DNA from: Lachnospiraceae bacterium UBA3801
GTDB lineage: Bacteria; Bacillota; Clostridia; Lachnospirales; Lachnospiraceae
Assembly (NCBI GenBank): GCA_002368685.1
Contig: DFEN01000150.1
Location: 1 to 8,014, forward strand
DNA: 8,014 nt
Direction: 5' to 3'
Shown here: positions 6,120-8,014 of the stretch, piece after piece
Numbering within the stretch: the first letter of the stretch is position 1
How the letters are laid out: every line of letters starts with the position of its first letter
Notes under the pieces: model-generated
What the model saw: only the letters and a program-made list of their open reading frames with translations
Told to the model about the DNA's origin: nothing
Database searches by the model: none
Program-made: the position numbers and the translations under genes

Positions 6120-7264
6120 ACAGCAGTATTTATTCTATCCTGATCAAATGCTCTGGACACTCTATCTATTTTGTGTCTTAAATCATAAGGCAGCTCGTAT
6201 TCAAAGAGTCTACTCAGATTCTTATGAGCGAGTTCCTGCTCATTATTTTCTAAATTAATTAGAATTTCTTCAATTCTATTTTTAATATCTTGATCGGATA
6301 GTCTAATACCATTTGTGTCAGAAGTTAAAACCTCGGTGGATCCAAGCTGAATACTAGTTTTCCCTAACCAGCCTGCGAGACCGGAAACAACATTTTCCCA
6401 CTCATTTACCAGGCTATGCCAATTACTCTCAGCTACATCGAGACTATCATCCTTTGACATATTGACATGATCATCGAAGCAGTCAGCAAGATATGCAGCA
6501 CCAATCTTTCTAGAGCTCTCTCTCATATCACGAGAAAAGTTCATGTAGTCAGTATTCTTACCTGAAAAAAGTGCATCTATCATATCTGAGCTAACTATTT
6601 CATAATCATCACAAAACTTAGAAGCAGCTTCTTTGTAGGCGTCGATATCGCCACCAAAATTCTTGAGTGCTTCTAGGAGTCTTACTCCACAGCCTTTTAG
6701 AACCTCGGCATCTTCGGCGTCTTTCTTGATTTCCTCCAGGAGCTCCTCATCATCGGGGAGCATCTTGGATGGAACAAGACTGATAATAATATTCTGAAGA
6801 ATTGTTCTATCTATTGGCTTACGAATGATTCCATCAAAGCCAGCATTTTCGAAGAATATATCTGGCTCGTCTACCTTCTCGCCAAGGATAACATATACCT
6901 TTGCATCCTTAGACTTATTCATCGGACTATTCTTCATATTGTTTAATGTCTGGATACCATCCATTCTTGGCATATTTCTTGCAAGGAGTATCAGATCATA
7001 CTTATCACGACTGATTTCATCCATGCACTCAATTCCGCTAGAAACAGATGTGATGAAACAACCTGTCTGGTCGATCATACGCTCTATTTCGACTCTCTCA
7101 TCAATATCTGCATCCGCTAGAAGAACATAAAACTGTCCTTCTCTGGTATATAGGTTGAGCTCCTTATCAACATTTACGACCTTGTCAGTAAGACCTGAGA
7201 ACTCAACATCTGCTTTCCTATTCTTTAAAATGCCAAAATCCTTAACAGTATCTTTAATCCCCAT
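6098..7264 (-). CDS. Receiver/HPt-like protein with both phospho-accepting residues missing
   Basis: A 388-residue protein. Residues about 45-165 are a CheY-like receiver: FYVLLADADIDER, YDLILLARNMPRMDG, and IRKP with the conserved K149. The phosphorylated Asp expected in LILL(D)xxMPxMDG is Ala95, the second acidic-pocket residue is Ala52 (D51 is kept), and the Thr/Ser position appears to be Gly128. Residues about 190-275 resemble an HPt domain (FGGDIDAYKEAASKF, ESSRKIGAAYLADCF), but the phospho-His position is Arg245. The C-terminal helical module (about 322-388) resembles one I recall from clostridial hybrid sensor kinases. No DNA-binding or output domain is present, so it is probably an interaction protein not controlled by phosphotransfer. 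The ATG has AGAGGGG 6 nt upstream. It follows tyrS by 18 nt and is probably cotranscribed. The reading as a pseudo-receiver/pseudo-HPt is by eye; the receiver part is clearer than the HPt part. Confidence 0.85.
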   Translation of the reverse strand: MGIKDTVKDFGILKNRKADVEFSGLTDKVVNVDKELNLYTREGQFYVLLADADIDERVEIERMIDQTGCFITSVSSGIECMDEISRDKYDLILLARNMPRMDGIQTLNNMKNSPMNKSKDAKVYVILGEKVDEPDIFFENAGFDGIIRKPIDRTILQNIIISLVPSKMLPDDEELLEEIKKDAEDAEVLKGCGVRLLEALKNFGGDIDAYKEAASKFCDDYEIVSSDMIDALFSGKNTDYMNFSRDMRESSRKIGAAYLADCFDDHVNMSKDDSLDVAESNWHSLVNEWENVVSGLAGWLGKTSIQLGSTEVLTSDTNGIRLSDQDIKNRIEEILINLENNEQELAHKNLSRLFEYELPYDLRHKIDRVSRAFDQDRINTAVDILRSI

Positions 7265-7282
7265 AATACACCCCTCTTCTTA

Positions 7283-8014
7283 TTATCCAAGAACTATTTT
7301 ACGGAAGTTTTTCTTACCTCTCTTAAGTACAAATTCTTCTTTAAATGCATCCTTGCTATAGCTTGCATGAACATCTGTAACCTTTTCCCCATTTACAGCG
7401 ATTCCGTTCTGTTCTATAGCACGGCGTCCTTCACCACGAGATGGAACAAGTCCACTCTTTACAAGTACACTTATCAGATCTATAGTTCCATCTTCTTTAA
7501 AATCTTCATCTTCAAGTGATGTTTCAGGCATATTCTCTGTACCGCCGCCACCAAAGATTGACTTAGCAGCTGTCTCTGCCTTCTTAGCTTCTTCTTCTCC
7601 ATGAACAAGCTCTGTCAGCTGGTATGCAAGTATCTCCTTAGCCTTATTCAGCTCAGCACCTTCCCAGCTCTCCATAGCATGTATCTCGTCTAGTGGAAGG
7701 AAGGTAAGCATCTTGATACAGTTGATAACATCAGCGTCGTCAACATTTCTCCAATACTGATAGAAATCATATGGTGATGTCTTCTCAGGATCAAGCCAAA
7801 CAGCTCCATTTGCTGTCTTACCCATCTTCTTTCCTTCTGAGTTAAGAAGAAGTGTAATAGTCATAGCCTGAGCATCTTCCTTGCCAAGCTTTCTACGAAT
7901 AAGCTCACGTCCACCGAGCATATTAGACCACTGATCATCTCCACCAAACTCAAGATTACATCCATATTCTTCATAGAGCTTGAGGAAATCATAGCTCTGC
8001 ATCAGCATGTAGTT
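7283..8014 (-). CDS. tyrS: Tyrosyl-tRNA synthetase (5' part beyond right edge)
   Basis: Charges tRNA-Tyr with tyrosine using ATP, in the cytoplasm; class I synthetase. The 243 C-terminal residues are present and the frame is open to the right edge, so about 165-170 N-terminal residues, including the HIGH region, are missing. Visible features are the tyrosine-binding segment YMLMQSYDF at the start of the fragment (matching Y169, Q173 and D176 of the Geobacillus enzyme), GGDDQWSN (24-31 of the fragment), the KMSKS-type loop as KMGKT (63-67), the anticodon-binding helical region, and a C-terminal S4 RNA-binding domain (about 178-243, including LVPSRGEGRRAI and GIAVNGEKV). It ends 18 nt before the receiver/HPt gene and is probably in one transcript with it. 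Any promoter or T-box leader would lie outside the window. Confidence 0.97.
   Translation of the reverse strand, partial: NYMLMQSYDFLKLYEEYGCNLEFGGDDQWSNMLGGRELIRRKLGKEDAQAMTITLLLNSEGKKMGKTANGAVWLDPEKTSPYDFYQYWRNVDDADVINCIKMLTFLPLDEIHAMESWEGAELNKAKEILAYQLTELVHGEEEAKKAETAAKSIFGGGGTENMPETSLEDEDFKEDGTIDLISVLVKSGLVPSRGEGRRAIEQNGIAVNGEKVTDVHASYSKDAFKEEFVLKRGKKNFRKIVLG

Overview
The window is densely coding and moderately AT-rich, with strong AGGAGG-type ribosome binding sites. Its proteins look clostridial: a TyrS with a KMGKT signature, a ThyA with PCAYS and NWNVVQY motifs, and a DHFR with an IPEDM active site. I infer a Lachnospiraceae-type Firmicute, perhaps near Butyrivibrio or Pseudobutyrivibrio. 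The assignment rests on remembered family features, not on a search.

Seven of the eight genes are on the minus strand, so they are described from the right edge leftwards. (1) The C-terminal part of tyrS (tyrosyl-tRNA synthetase) enters from the right edge. It is followed after 18 nt by a 388-residue protein with a receiver domain and an HPt-like domain, both lacking their phospho-accepting residues. (2) A small XRE-type regulator on the plus strand overlaps the tail of that gene by 14 bp. It diverges from a thyA-folA pair, and the divergent gap contains a perfect 9-bp inverted repeat that looks like an operator. (3) An extended -10 promoter starts a second minus-strand transcription unit of three genes: a YbjQ-domain protein with a zinc ribbon; a 721-residue protein with N-terminal TPRs and a long Glu/Pro/Val repeat region; and a charged protein with a glycine-rich centre that runs off the left edge. 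The last two match no family I can name.

ThyA and DHFR work together: ThyA makes dTMP and dihydrofolate, and DHFR returns the dihydrofolate to tetrahydrofolate. The XRE protein is a candidate regulator of this pair, of itself, or of both. The three-gene unit on the left is the least explained part of the window: gaps of 19 and 35 nt suggest cotranscription, and its proteins have an adaptor or scaffold character (zinc ribbon, TPR, acidic repeats, charged helices). No tRNA, rRNA, CRISPR array, insertion sequence or phage gene is visible, and no stretch over 300 bases lacks a gene.
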